A stretch of 64,000 nt of DNA from Cohnella nanjingensis (GTDB taxonomy: Bacteria; Bacillota; Bacilli; Paenibacillales; Paenibacillaceae). Below the pieces are notes generated by a model. That model did not search any database and had not been told where the DNA came from. It was given only the letters and a program-made list of their open reading frames with translations. Both the position numbers and the translations under genes were made by a program. Positions 41,639 to 50,936 of the stretch are shown one piece after another (positions within the stretch are counted from its first letter, which is position 1; every line of letters starts with the position of its first letter). The stretch lies in the NCBI RefSeq assembly GCF_014212125.1, contig NZ_JACJVP010000025.1, positions 80,503-144,502 of the forward strand, read 5' to 3'.

Positions 41639-42514
41639 CTACTTCAGCCCCGAATGCGCCATCGTGTCCATCACTTTGCTCTGCATGAAGATGAAGATGA
41701 TCAGATTGGGGATGAACATGATCAGCGCCGCCGCGGCCGCCACGCCTTGGCCCGCCACGTTGTTGCCGATCGTCGTGCTCAGCGTCGTCATGTAGAACGC
41801 GAACGTCTTGAGCGTCTCCTTGCTCATGTACAAGCTGGACGTCTCCGCGTTGTTCCACACGGTCTGGAAAGCGAGGATGGCGACCGTAGCCATCGCCGGC
41901 TTGATGAGCGGCATCACGATCCGCAGGAACACCGCGGTGTCCTTGGCCCCGTCGATCGCGGCCGCCTCGATCAGCTCGTTCGGGATCTGGTCCACGAACT
42001 GCTTGACCAGGAACACCCCGACCGGGAGCGCCAGCAGCGGCAGGACATGGCCCCAGTACGTGTTGATCAGCCCCAGCTTCTCCACGACCAGGTAGCGCGG
42101 AATCGTCACCGCGGCCGGCACGAACATGAGGGCGATCGTGTTGATCTCGAACAGCGTCTTGCGCAGCTTGAACTTCTTCTTCGACAGCGCGTACCCGGTC
42201 ATCGCGCTCGTCAGCAGCGCGAGCGCCACGACGGCGGCCGAGACGACGACGCTGTTGAACAGGTACTTCGTCACCGGGATGACGGTCATGTCCTTCAGGC
42301 TGAGCAGCGTGACGAGGTTCTCGATCGTCGGCTTCTGCACGATGAAGGTCGGCGGGAACATGAACAGCTCGTCGAGCGGCTTCAGCGCCTGCGAGAACAT
42401 GAACACGATCGGCAGAATCATGACGAGGCCGAGCGGGATCAGGAAGACGTAGAATTTCACTTGGCCGAAGCCGAAGCGGTTCGGATTGATTTTGTTGCCG
42501 TGGAAGGAAGCCAC
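41639..42514 (-). CDS. Carbohydrate ABC transporter permease (MalG group)
   Basis: A 291-residue permease with six helices, EAA-type loop [19 protein letters not shown] and C-terminus [18 protein letters not shown]. It lacks the QKYF(V/I) ending common in the group, but the [14 protein letters not shown] form is typical of a subset. ATG at 42514. Its MalF-type partner is encoded upstream, separated by a 545-base gap holding a seven-copy hairpin array, which is unusual for a permease pair. Confidence 0.92.
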   Translation of the reverse strand: MASFHGNKINPNRFGFGQVKFYVFLIPLGLVMILPIVFMFSQALKPLDELFMFPPTFIVQKPTIENLVTLLSLKDMTVIPVTKYLFNSVVVSAAVVALALLTSAMTGYALSKKKFKLRKTLFEINTIALMFVPAAVTIPRYLVVEKLGLINTYWGHVLPLLALPVGVFLVKQFVDQIPNELIEAAAIDGAKDTAVFLRIVMPLIKPAMATVAILAFQTVWNNAETSSLYMSKETLKTFAFYMTTLSTTIGNNVAGQGVAAAAALIMFIPNLIIFIFMQSKVMDTMAHSGLK

Positions 42515-42654
42515 CGAATCACCTTCTTACGCGATATAGATCGATATGGATCGAACGCTTGTCCAGCCACGACGGGACGGCACACCTGGCACTCCCATAG
42601 GACCGCTCTGATTGGACGCGCTCCACAGGTCGCCCCGGCTGACGCTCTCTACAG

Positions 42655-43022
42655 CGTCCCGGCGCGGCACTTTCGTCGCTGTAACGATACTTTTTATCGT
42701 TACAGCGCCCCGGGTGCGGCACTTTCGTCGCTGTAACGATACTTTTTATCGTTGCAGCGTCCCGGCGCGGCACTTTCGGCGCTGTAACGATACTTTTTAT
42801 CGTTACAGCGTCCCGGCGCGGCACTTTCGCCGCTGTAACGATACTTTTTATCGTTACAGCGCTCCGGCGCGACATTTTCGTCGCTGCAACGATACTTTTT
42901 ATCGTTGCAGCGCCCCGACGCGGCACATTCGGCGCTGTAACGATACTTTTTATCGTTACAGCGCCCCGGGCGCGGCACTTTCGGCGCTGTAACGATACTT
43001 TTTATTGTTACAGTGCTCCGGG
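42655..43022. repeat. Tandem array, seven copies of a 51-52 bp unit with a 12-bp stem hairpin
   Basis: The hairpin GCTGTAACGATA / TATCGTTACAGC (five-base loop CTTTT) recurs at 42678, 42730, 42781, 42832, 42883, 42934 and 42986, with a GC-rich linker (GCCCCGGCGCGGCACTTTCG type) between. In the unit at 42883 both arms are changed together (CTGCAAC with GTTGCAG). At 42730 only the right arm has changed, giving a G-U pair, so pairing is kept. The array lies within the operon, between the two permease genes. No frame with a ribosome site is present. Confidence 0.93.
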
Positions 43023-43059
43023 TCGGCTTACCCTCTTGTAACGTCTTCAGCCCGCCCAA

Positions 43060-44121
43060 TCAATCCTTGTCGCCGAACAGCCGCCAGGCCACTTTGGAAA
43101 ATCCGTAGATGATGAGCAGCAGGACCACCGAGATGGCCGAAGCGTAGCCCATGTCATAGCGGATAAAGCCGTAGTCCGCGATATGGTTGATGAGCAGTTG
43201 GCCCGAATATTGCGGCGTCGGGTTCGTGCCGGACAGTTGCACGCCGATCTCGCCCGCCTGGAAGGTGCCCACCACCGCCATGACCGCACCGAACAGCATC
43301 TGCGGCTTCATGGAAGGGATGGTGATATACCACACCTCCTGGAGCCGGTTCTTGATCCCGTCCATATAGCCGGCTTCGTACATCTCCTTGTTGATGTTCA
43401 GGATGCCGGCCATCATGGCGAGGAAGCCGACGCCCATGCTGTTCCACAGCGTGACGACGATCATGATCGGCATCAGGTAGTGCGGCGACTGCGTCCACTG
43501 GATCGGCTCGTCGATCAGCCCCACCTTCAGCATGAAGGCGTTCATGTATCCCGCGCTGTCGCCGCTGAACAGCGTCAGCCAGATGACCGCCATCGCCACG
43601 GCCGCCGTCATCGAGGGCGAGTAGAGGGCGAGCGCCAGCACCGTCCGCGACTTGCGCGGGATCTGGGCCAGCAGCCAGGCCAGCCAGAAGGACAGAATGT
43701 ACCCGCCCGGGCCGACAAGGAGCGCGAACTTGATCGTATTGGGCAGCACGTACATCATGAATTCGCTGTCTTGGGTGAGCAGGTTCACGTAATTCTGCAG
43801 GCCGATGAAGACCGGCCGCTCCACCGTGTTGAAATAGGTGAACGAGAGAGCGATGGCCGCCCCGACCGGGATGACGATGAACAAGCTGAACAAGATGAGG
43901 TAAGGCGCGAGAAAAGCGTACGCCGACAGCTCTTCCCGCATCCCATGCTTCATCCGCTTCCCGAGGAAGAAGGAGCGCTCCGGGCTGGACGCCTTCATCG
44001 CCGAGTGTGCCGGATGCGCGGCATGTGCCGGATGCGCGGCATGCGCCGGATGCACCGGATGCGCCGGGTGCTCGGTATGCGCGGCATGCGCGCCTGGGGT
44101 TCCTTGCGCCGATTCATTCAT
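43060..44121 (-). CDS. Carbohydrate ABC transporter permease (MalF group) with His-rich N-terminal extension
   Basis: A 353-residue permease. Residues 11-40 form a striking extension in which every third residue is His (H12, H15, and so on to H39, ten in all), with Ala and Pro between. The normal permease part begins near residue 65 ([20 protein letters not shown]) with six helices and the EAA-type loop [20 protein letters not shown]. The ATG at 44121 overlaps the stop of the large binding-protein gene by four bases. The extension should be cytosolic and could bind Zn or Ni. The same 18-bp-type repeat structure is seen in its DNA. Confidence 0.9.
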   Translation of the reverse strand: MNESAQGTPGAHAAHTEHPAHPVHPAHAAHPAHAAHPAHSAMKASSPERSFFLGKRMKHGMREELSAYAFLAPYLILFSLFIVIPVGAAIALSFTYFNTVERPVFIGLQNYVNLLTQDSEFMMYVLPNTIKFALLVGPGGYILSFWLAWLLAQIPRKSRTVLALALYSPSMTAAVAMAVIWLTLFSGDSAGYMNAFMLKVGLIDEPIQWTQSPHYLMPIMIVVTLWNSMGVGFLAMMAGILNINKEMYEAGYMDGIKNRLQEVWYITIPSMKPQMLFGAVMAVVGTFQAGEIGVQLSGTNPTPQYSGQLLINHIADYGFIRYDMGYASAISVVLLLIIYGFSKVAWRLFGDKD

Positions 44122-47100
44122 GGTTGACTCCCCTGCCTTTCCCCTCCGGACAAGGTCGGCATCTGCAGCGGTTTGATCCACGCGCCGTCCTTCATGAACC
44201 CGAATTCCTGAAGCTTCTTGGCCAGCTCGCGATTGGTCAGGATCGTCGCATCCTCGATCGCCCGCCGCGGATTAACGCCGTTAAACACGATCTTGTTCCA
44301 CGCGTCGCTCAGCTGCCGCTCCAGCATGTAGTCGCCGGGCACATGCGGCACATCCTTGAGCCATCGCCACTGCTGCTGCACGACCTTGATGTGCTCCGCC
44401 GGCCAAGCCATCTGCTCGAACGCCTCCAGATTGGCCGTGTTCCACATGAAGGTCGGACCGTAGATCGTCTGCATCCGGTTGCCGAATTGAATCTGCGTCT
44501 CCGCGGACGTCCACCACTTCAGCAGCTCCCACGCATCCTGCTGCCGCTTGCTGTTCTTGAAGATGATCGACGTCTGCGCGGTGCCGGCCGCCCAGCGCTC
44601 CACGGTGCCCGCCTCGTTCTTCACGCCGGGCATCGGCGCGATCTTCCACAACCCGCTGATCTCCGGCGCCGCCGACATCAGCTGGATATAGGTGGTGAAG
44701 TTCGAGATGCCGATCGGCAGGCTGCCGTCGCGGAAATGGTTGTAGAAGACGGGTACGTTCAGCGGCAGATTGTACACGGTGAACAGGTCCGTCATCTCCT
44801 TGATCCCGGCGATGGCGCTCTCGCTGTCGATCGCGGTCTTGCCGCCGTCCGGCGTGAACAGCTCGCCGCCGTGCTGATAGATGAACGGCGAAGTCAGCCA
44901 GATCTGCTTGTTCCCGCCGGTCAGGGCGAGCGGATCGAAGAAGTTCAAGCCGTACCGCTGCAGATCCGGCAAGATCCGCTTCACGTCTTCCATCGTATCG
45001 GGCACCGGGAGGTTCAACGCGTCCAGAATATCCTTCCGGTAGAACAGCACCCAGAAGTCCTGCGTCTCCGGCAGCGCGTAGGAGCCCCCGTTGAATTGGT
45101 AAGGCAGCATCGTGCCGGGGGCGAACCGCTTCGCGATCTCGGCGTAATCCGGGAATCGGCTGAGGTCGGTCAGCGTGTTGCGGGACGCCAGATTGAACGG
45201 CGTCGTCGTGTTGATCGACAGCGCGGCATCCGGCGAGTTGCCCGCGGCGTTGGCCAGGATCAGCTTGGTCTCGTCGGGCATGAGCGAGAACGACACTTTG
45301 ATGCCCGTCTGCTTGGTGAATTCCTCGTTCGCGAGCTGCTGCATCGCCATGACGTACTGGCGGGGACGGTTCACCCAGATCTGCAGCGCGTCGCCGCCGT
45401 TGTCGTTGATCTTGGCGTAGTCCTTGGTGAAGGAGCCGAAGAACACCGACGCGTTTGCCTTCATCCGGCTGAAGAAGCCCGCATGGGCGGAAGGCAGCTT
45501 CTTGTCCGCGTAGACGTACAGCCGGTCCAGCGTGAGCGGCTGGTTCGGCAGCTTCGCGAGCGTCTTCCCGAGCAGCTGCATCACCGAGCCGGATCCGCCG
45601 TTCAGCCGGGACGACTTGTACGGGATGGCGTTCGGGTCCTTGGCCAGCTCCCGCAGAATCTGCGCCGAGATCTTCATCGACTTCGACGCGTCGGTCGTGG
45701 TGCCGATTCGCTGCGTCAATCGCTCCGTCTGCGCTTCGAGCTTGCCGGCGTACTGCTCGAGCCGCGCCGCCGCGTCCGGGATCTGGTCCGTTAGGTCCCA
45801 ATCCCGGTTGGCGTCCTGAGTGTTGCCCGTGGCCATCTTGAGCTGGATGATGAATTCGTTGACGCCCTTCATGACGTCCTTGACCGCCAGGATCGTCTCC
45901 CGGTAGGGGACATCGTTGGCCATCAGCGTCAAGGTGTGCTCGCCCGCGGTCAGACGATAGAGGTAGGGCTCCCCCTTCTCGTCCGCGAGGACGCGGTTCG
46001 TCCAGCTCTTCTCGTAAGGGAACGAGACCTGCCGCATCTCCTCGAACGGCAGCGCGCCGTCGAGCCGCAGCGACCGGTACACCGGCATATCCGTGCCCGT
46101 ATCGCTCTTGATCTCGATCTGCTTGTATTTAAGCGCGATCCGGTAGTTGCCGTCCTTCGGCACTTGGAACTTCCAGGTCACGTCCTGGCCGCTGACCTGC
46201 CAGGAGTCCCCGCCCAGCGCGTTCAGCCGCATGCTGCCGCTGCTGAAAGGGACCGCGGAGGGGTCGCCGTCCGCCTGGGCGCGGATGAACGGCTCGTTCT
46301 TCATCTCGATGTTCTCGGCTTCGATCGTCTCGATCGCGCTTGGCGCCGGATCCGATCCGATCATCCGGCTATATTCGGCATAAGTCGGCACCGTCTCCGG
46401 GCTCGCGATCACGATCCGGCCCAGCAGGATCGGTTCGCTGACGTAGGGCAGCGTGATCTCGTTGTCGCCCGCGCGGAGGCGGAACAGCAGCGCGCGGTCG
46501 TCCGCGGACGCCGGGTCCGACACCTCCTGGGTGCGCCAGCCGGGGATCATCTCCTGGTCGGGCAGCACGTCGTTGCCTAGCAGGTCCTTCGCGAACGGGT
46601 AGACGCCGTTCTTCCAATACTTCGCGAGCTTGAACTGCCGGGCTTGGAAGTAAGGGTACTGCCCGCCGATCTGCAGTCCCCGCTCGATGGAGATAACCTT
46701 GCTCGTAAGCGGATAATAGTCGATCTTCATCCGATACAGTCCGTCTTGAGGAACATGGACATGAAAAGAAACCGACGGCGTTTGCTCGTCCCACCGGAAA
46801 GCCGGCATGTCATAGCCTTCGCTGCCGGACGCGGCCTCGAGCGGTGCCGGACGGCCCTGAACGGCGAACGACGAAGGCAGCACCTCCTGCTCGAAGCCCG
46901 CCGCCGGCCGAACGCCTTCCTGCTCCCATTGGCGCAGGACGTCGAAGTAATCCGCTTCGACCACCTGCCTGACGACTTCCTCCCGCCCCGGCTTGCCGTC
47001 CGCCTGCCGCCCGCTCTGCGCGTCCCCTTTCGGGTCGTCCTTCTTGCCGCCGAACAGCGCGTCGAGCACGTCCTCCTTGTCGGTGCCCGAATTCGCTTCC

Positions 47101-47219
47101 GCGTTCTGCGCATCGCCCACGGCATGCGCTTGGGGCACGGGCACCGGCATGCCGGACATCGTGACGGTTCCGAACAGCAGCATGTGGGCCAGGACGACGG
47201 CCATCATCTTTCTCTTCAT
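44118..47219 (-). CDS. Large extracellular solute-binding protein with N-terminal carbohydrate-binding-like domains
   Basis: A 1033-residue exported protein, more than twice the length of a normal sugar-binding protein. Signal peptide at about 1-33 (QAHA cleavage region). A Lys/Asp-rich stretch follows, then two beta-sandwich-like domains at about 130-275 and 295-470. Each contains similar phrases ([20 protein letters not shown] and [19 protein letters not shown]), resembling CBM6/35-type modules. A helical linker spans about 480-590 and a family 1 solute-binding domain runs from about 610 to the end ([28 protein letters not shown]-like tail). ATG start at 47219. It probably captures long glycans at the surface for the permease pair that follows. 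Confidence 0.85.
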   Translation of the reverse strand: MKRKMMAVVLAHMLLFGTVTMSGMPVPVPQAHAVGDAQNAEANSGTDKEDVLDALFGGKKDDPKGDAQSGRQADGKPGREEVVRQVVEADYFDVLRQWEQEGVRPAAGFEQEVLPSSFAVQGRPAPLEAASGSEGYDMPAFRWDEQTPSVSFHVHVPQDGLYRMKIDYYPLTSKVISIERGLQIGGQYPYFQARQFKLAKYWKNGVYPFAKDLLGNDVLPDQEMIPGWRTQEVSDPASADDRALLFRLRAGDNEITLPYVSEPILLGRIVIASPETVPTYAEYSRMIGSDPAPSAIETIEAENIEMKNEPFIRAQADGDPSAVPFSSGSMRLNALGGDSWQVSGQDVTWKFQVPKDGNYRIALKYKQIEIKSDTGTDMPVYRSLRLDGALPFEEMRQVSFPYEKSWTNRVLADEKGEPYLYRLTAGEHTLTLMANDVPYRETILAVKDVMKGVNEFIIQLKMATGNTQDANRDWDLTDQIPDAAARLEQYAGKLEAQTERLTQRIGTTTDASKSMKISAQILRELAKDPNAIPYKSSRLNGGSGSVMQLLGKTLAKLPNQPLTLDRLYVYADKKLPSAHAGFFSRMKANASVFFGSFTKDYAKINDNGGDALQIWVNRPRQYVMAMQQLANEEFTKQTGIKVSFSLMPDETKLILANAAGNSPDAALSINTTTPFNLASRNTLTDLSRFPDYAEIAKRFAPGTMLPYQFNGGSYALPETQDFWVLFYRKDILDALNLPVPDTMEDVKRILPDLQRYGLNFFDPLALTGGNKQIWLTSPFIYQHGGELFTPDGGKTAIDSESAIAGIKEMTDLFTVYNLPLNVPVFYNHFRDGSLPIGISNFTTYIQLMSAAPEISGLWKIAPMPGVKNEAGTVERWAAGTAQTSIIFKNSKRQQDAWELLKWWTSAETQIQFGNRMQTIYGPTFMWNTANLEAFEQMAWPAEHIKVVQQQWRWLKDVPHVPGDYMLERQLSDAWNKIVFNGVNPRRAIEDATILTNRELAKKLQEFGFMKDGAWIKPLQMPTLSGGERQGSQP

Positions 47220-47285
47220 GTCCTCACTCCCCCTACGGCGGAAGGATCCCTCCCTATTAGCCGAAGGGAGGGATCGCGTCGTCTG

Positions 47286-48722
47286 CTATTTCGTCGCCGC
47301 GTCGATTTGCGTTTGATTCTTGGTGAAGATATCCATCGCTTTTTTCTGAATGTCCTTCGCTACATCCTCCGGCTTCACTTTGAGAGAGACGAGCTCTTTC
47401 TTCGTGTCGTACGGATTCAGCACTTTGTCGATGATCTCGGCGTCGCCCGGCAGCCACTTGTACCCGTCGACGAAGCCGTCGGGGATCATCGCGATGGCGT
47501 CCTTCAGGCCGGGCGCCGTATAGGACGTGCTCATGTAGGCGTCCCATACGTCGCGGTCGTTCAGCAGCGGCAGCGAGGTGATCGGCTTCTCGATCTCGTT
47601 GATGCGCTGCGTCCAGCCTTCTTTGGAGTAGGTCAGCCACTTGATGAATTCGAACGCTTCCTTCGGATGCTGGGTGTTCGCGGCCATGCCGATGTAGTCG
47701 GTGATCAGCGGCACGCGCTGACCCTTGCTGCCCGGGAGCGGCAGGAAGTCCCACTTGAACTTGCCGTTCTTGGTGACGTCCGCGAACGCCCAGTTGGCGT
47801 CGATCTTCATGCCGACCTTGCCTGCGACGAAGGCGCTCTTGTCTTTGCCGTACCATTTGTCCTGCTCTTTGCGGTCATACAGGTCCACGGACGTCTTGTC
47901 GTTGTATACGACGTTGTTGATCCAGTGGATCGCTTCCGAGAAGGCCGGCTTGTCGAAGTTGAACTGCTTGCCGTCGTACGTCAGCCAGCCCAGCGAAAGG
48001 TCGAACTGCGGCACGAACAGCTCGCGCGCGCCCAGCAGATTCTCGACGCCGAACTGGTGGTCGCTGACTTTGGTGAGCTTCTTGGCGATCTTCTCGAAGT
48101 CCTTGATCGTCCAGTCCTTCTTCGGCAGCGGGATGTTCTCTTTGTTGAACAGGTCGACGTTGATCATGACGCCTTGCATGAACAGCTGGTGCGGCAGCAT
48201 GTACTGCTTGCCGTTGTAAGCGCCGGTAGCGCTCAGATTGCCGAAGATGTTCTCGGGCTTGTAGTCCGCGTCCCCGTCCAGGTACGGCTTCATGTCCGCC
48301 AGCCAACCGTTCGCGACGTTGGACGGTCCGTTGAAGACGAAGAAGACGTCCGGCATCTTGCCGGCTGCGGCCGCGGCGCCCAGCTTCTCGTCCCACGGCC
48401 AGGTGACCGACTTGTCGATCTCGATCTTGATGTTCGGATGCGTCTTCATAAAGGCGTCCAGCTTCTTCTGTTCGACGACCGGGTCGTTCCAGGTCGCGTA
48501 CTTCAGCGTCACGACTTCGCCCGAGGGCGATTCGCTAGGCGACGCGCTCGTGGTCTCGGAAGCCGAGGCGGAGGGCGATGCCGATGCCGACGGACTGGCG
48601 CTATCGCTCGAATTGACAGCGCTTGCAGAAGGGCTCGCATTGCCGCCCGACTTGCCGCCGCAGCCGGCGAGCAGCCCGATCAGCATTACGGAAGACAGAA
48701 TCAAACCGACCGATTTTTTCAT
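47286..48722 (-). CDS. ABC transporter substrate-binding lipoprotein
   Basis: A 478-residue family 1 binding lipoprotein. Lipobox LLAGC with C21, a long Ser/Ala/Glu linker, and a mature domain beginning EVVTLKYATWNDPVVEQKKL. The family landmarks include MPDVFFVFNGPSN, NKENIPLPKKDWTIKDFEK and VGMKIDANWAFADVTKNGKF. I chose the ATG at 48722, after GGGGG; the frame open to 48758 has no ribosome site. First structural gene after lacI, 229 bases away, and 66 bases before the large binding-protein gene. The operon therefore has two binding proteins for two permease pairs. Confidence 0.92.
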   Translation of the reverse strand: MKKSVGLILSSVMLIGLLAGCGGKSGGNASPSASAVNSSDSASPSASASPSASASETTSASPSESPSGEVVTLKYATWNDPVVEQKKLDAFMKTHPNIKIEIDKSVTWPWDEKLGAAAAAGKMPDVFFVFNGPSNVANGWLADMKPYLDGDADYKPENIFGNLSATGAYNGKQYMLPHQLFMQGVMINVDLFNKENIPLPKKDWTIKDFEKIAKKLTKVSDHQFGVENLLGARELFVPQFDLSLGWLTYDGKQFNFDKPAFSEAIHWINNVVYNDKTSVDLYDRKEQDKWYGKDKSAFVAGKVGMKIDANWAFADVTKNGKFKWDFLPLPGSKGQRVPLITDYIGMAANTQHPKEAFEFIKWLTYSKEGWTQRINEIEKPITSLPLLNDRDVWDAYMSTSYTAPGLKDAIAMIPDGFVDGYKWLPGDAEIIDKVLNPYDTKKELVSLKVKPEDVAKDIQKKAMDIFTKNQTQIDAATK

Positions 48723-48951
48723 AGTGACGTTCCCCCAGCTTGATAATGTGATGATCATGCAATCCCTGCTAGCTTGCTTAAGCTCACGCGTGGTGTCCGT
48801 TCCTTAGGCCTGGAGCGCCATCACCTCCAAACAAAGTCTACATGCGGATGCGGTACATGGATCGATCGGATTCGGACACGCCCGTCGGCCGGCGCGGAGC
48901 GTCGCGAGAGACATTCAGCCGGCAAGTCGGCTTAGAAAAGCCGGCATCCGC

Positions 48952-49965
48952 TCAGAGCGCGGGTCCGCGGACCAACTGCGCGCCGCAGGAGTCCCGAACG
49001 ACGAGCTCGGTATCCAGCAGGATCGAACGCGGCTCGTCCATCGTCTCCTGGAGCGCCTGGAAGACGACATGCGTGACGAGCGTGCCCCATTCGTGCTTCG
49101 GATGGCTGATCGTCGTGAGCGCCGGACGGACGAAGGCGGCGAGCCGGATGTCGTCGAAGCCGACGATCGCCACGTCCTCCGGGATCCGGTAGCCCGCTTC
49201 CGTCAGCGCCTGGATCGCGCCGATCGCCATCTCGTCGTTCGCGGAGAAGATCGCCTCCGGTACGTTGCCGCTCATGATGAGCGACTTCATCGCCTGATAG
49301 CCGCCGCTCTCGGTGAAGTGACCTTGCGCCGTATAGGAGGCTTGATAGGGGAGATCCGACTCGGCGAGCGCGCTCTTGAAGCCTTCGAGCCGCTTCTGGT
49401 TGTTGTAGGAGCCGACGCCTCCGCTCAAGTAGCCGATCTTGCGGTAGCCCAGGCTGATTAGATGCTTGGCTGCCGTGCTCGCTCCCTGGACGTTGTTCAC
49501 CAGGACGTGGTGCACATGGTCGGCCTTCAGCTCCCGGTCCATCACGACGATCGGGAAATCCTTCCTTGCAACCTGCAGGATCAGCTCGTCGGGAATGGTC
49601 GGGCCGAAGACGATGGCGGCGTCGAACTGCTTTTCCCGCAGGAAGCGGTTGGCCGAGCCTTGATGGTTCCCCGGCGTGCTGCAGGCCACGAGATCGTAGC
49701 CGTTCGCGATGACGACCTCCTCCAGCCCTTGGATGATCGAGCTGAAGAACGGCCCGCCGAAGCCGGTGAGGAACAGCCCGATCGTCTCCGTCTTCCGCCG
49801 CTTCAGGTTCCGGGCGACGGCGTTGGGCCGGTAGTCCAGCTCCTCGATCGCGGCCCATACCTTCCGCTTCGTCTCATCGCTGATTCTGGGGTCGTTGTTG
49901 ATCACGTACGAAGCCGTGGAGACGGCAACGCCCGCTTGTTTGGCGACATCTTTGATCGTGGCCAT
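48952..49965 (-). CDS. LacI-family transcriptional regulator
   Basis: A 337-residue LacI-type repressor. The N-terminal HTH is at about 2-22 (TIKDVAKQAGVAVSTASYVI) with the hinge helix near 48-58 (NAVARNLKRRK). The periplasmic-binding-like core is at 60-330 and includes the SANDEMAIGAIQAL and VAIVGFDDI blocks that close the ligand pocket. ATG at 49965 with GGGAGG upstream. It lies at the promoter end of the glycan operon and reads in the same direction, so it is probably both an autorepressor and the operon regulator. A dyad GCCGGC-type hairpin (48918-48945) follows its gene but has no T-run. Confidence 0.93.
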   Translation of the reverse strand: MATIKDVAKQAGVAVSTASYVINNDPRISDETKRKVWAAIEELDYRPNAVARNLKRRKTETIGLFLTGFGGPFFSSIIQGLEEVVIANGYDLVACSTPGNHQGSANRFLREKQFDAAIVFGPTIPDELILQVARKDFPIVVMDRELKADHVHHVLVNNVQGASTAAKHLISLGYRKIGYLSGGVGSYNNQKRLEGFKSALAESDLPYQASYTAQGHFTESGGYQAMKSLIMSGNVPEAIFSANDEMAIGAIQALTEAGYRIPEDVAIVGFDDIRLAAFVRPALTTISHPKHEWGTLVTHVVFQALQETMDEPRSILLDTELVVRDSCGAQLVRGPAL

Positions 49966-50007
49966 AGCGTCCTCCCGAGGGTGAATCCGGTTTATATTGC
50001 GGATTTG

Positions 50008-50062
50008 TTGAATCGTTTCAATAAGATATTTCTACTATAAGCCATATTGTTAACGCTTGCAA
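50008..50062 (-). promoter_or_regulatory. lacI promoter with cre-like site and LacI-type operator
   Basis: On the minus strand TTGCAA (50062-50057) and TATAGT (50039-50034) are separated by exactly 17 bases. A cre-like sequence at 50048-50061 (TGTTAACGCTTGCA on the plus strand, 13 of 14 consensus positions) overlaps the -35 and spacer. A near-palindrome TTGAATCGTTTCAA at 50008-50021 lies just after the predicted start of transcription, as expected for an autoregulatory operator. Catabolite repression and self-repression are inferred. Confidence 0.7.
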
Positions 50063-50134
50063 GATGATTTTTAAACAAAATTTGTGAGAAATATTAAAGA
50101 ATAATGATTGAAGAGGATAGTCGATTTATTTTTG

Positions 50135-50148
50135 TTGAAACGATTCTA
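50135..50148. promoter_or_regulatory. Second LacI-type operator-like site
   Basis: TTGAAACGATTCTA matches the reverse complement of the 50008 site (TTGAAACGATTCAA) at 13 of 14 positions. It lies about 127 bases upstream of that site, a distance that would allow DNA looping. No other copy was noticed next to the binding-protein gene. Confidence 0.5.
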
Positions 50149-50219
50149 CAGATTCGCACAGAAAAGCATTGTCTCTTTCGTGCGGATACGATAGGCTGGG
50201 CAACTTTCTCAAAGCACGT

Positions 50220-50253
50220 AAAAAAGCCCTCTCTCGCAAGCGAGGGAGGGCTT
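50220..50253 (-). terminator. Rho-independent terminator (leftward)
   Basis: AAGCCCTCTCTCGC pairs with GCGAGGGAGGGCTT (one G-T pair), followed on the minus strand by six T residues. It would end leftward transcription from the SRPBCC/TetR side before the lacI promoter. Confidence 0.85.
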
Positions 50254-50335
50254 GGTAAACAGTAGCATCAACCGATCTTGATCATGGTTAGGGCAAGAAG
50301 GAGCGGGGGGCGAAGCGAAGCAATTTGCCCACAAC

Positions 50336-50368
50336 AAAGCGCCCGGCTGATGAGAGCCCGGGCGCTTT
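50336..50368. terminator. Second hairpin downstream of the SRPBCC gene
   Basis: AAAGCGCCCGG pairs with CCGGGCGCTTT around an 11-base loop. T-runs are short on both sides. It lies 100 bases after the SRPBCC stop codon and may be an older terminator. Between them sits a 21-codon frame at 50385-50450 (minus) that looks like a remnant. Confidence 0.6.
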
Positions 50369-50468
50369 ACTATGGTTTCGTCGCTCAAGCCAGAATCCGA
50401 AGAGGCGCGAACCCCAAACTCGGCAGCAGCTTCTTCTCATACAAGGTCATCGCCTTGGCATCTCCGAC

Positions 50469-50879
50469 TCAGTCCGTTACTTTCTCCATGATGCCGGCCG
50501 CTACCTCTTCCCAGCGCCGCTTCATCGCCTCCCTCGCGTGCGCATCCCTTAGCTTTTCCTGATGAAAACTAATCGTGGTCTTCTCAGGGTCGGACGAACT
50601 CGGGATGAGGCGAATCTGCAGCGTCGAATGCTGCTCCCACCCCTTCGGCTGCCAAGTCATACGGAGCTGGCGAACAGGATTCACCACCCGCAGTTCGCCC
50701 GTAGTCCCTTCCTCGGTCGTATAGCGATGCCCCGCTTGCAGTTCTAATTGGGACAGCTCCCCCAACCACAACTTGAGCCCTTCCGGTGAGAGCAAGAATG
50801 CCCATGCTCGCTCTGGCGAGATCGGATAAGTCCGTCGAACGCCGATTTGGAATCCTGCCGAAGCCGTCTGTCCTCTCAT
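50469..50879 (-). CDS. SRPBCC (AHSA1/START-like) domain protein
   Basis: A protein of about 136 residues of the SRPBCC superfamily, probably AHSA1-type. It opens with VRRTYPISPERAWAFLLSPEGLKLWLGE (cited as YPISPERAWAFLLSPEGL) and ends with a long helix REAMKRRWEEVAAGIMEKV, the helix that closes the hydrophobic pocket. Such proteins bind hydrophobic ligands; the ligand is unknown. I chose the ATG at 50879, one codon after an in-frame GTG. Its upstream neighbour is the TetR regulator gene, which reads in the same direction, 58 bases apart. Confidence 0.85.
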   Translation of the reverse strand: MRGQTASAGFQIGVRRTYPISPERAWAFLLSPEGLKLWLGELSQLELQAGHRYTTEEGTTGELRVVNPVRQLRMTWQPKGWEQHSTLQIRLIPSSSDPEKTTISFHQEKLRDAHAREAMKRRWEEVAAGIMEKVTD

Positions 50880-50936
50880 CACGCATCTACCCTCTCATTC
50901 AAGTGTGCTCTTGCTAACCTCTACCCGTCGAAGAAG

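Noticed and set aside
44007..45794. 595-codon plus-strand frame opposite the large binding-protein gene
   Set aside because: Arg/Leu/Val/Gln-rich antisense shadow with no domain. The minus strand encodes a continuous binding protein with a signal peptide.
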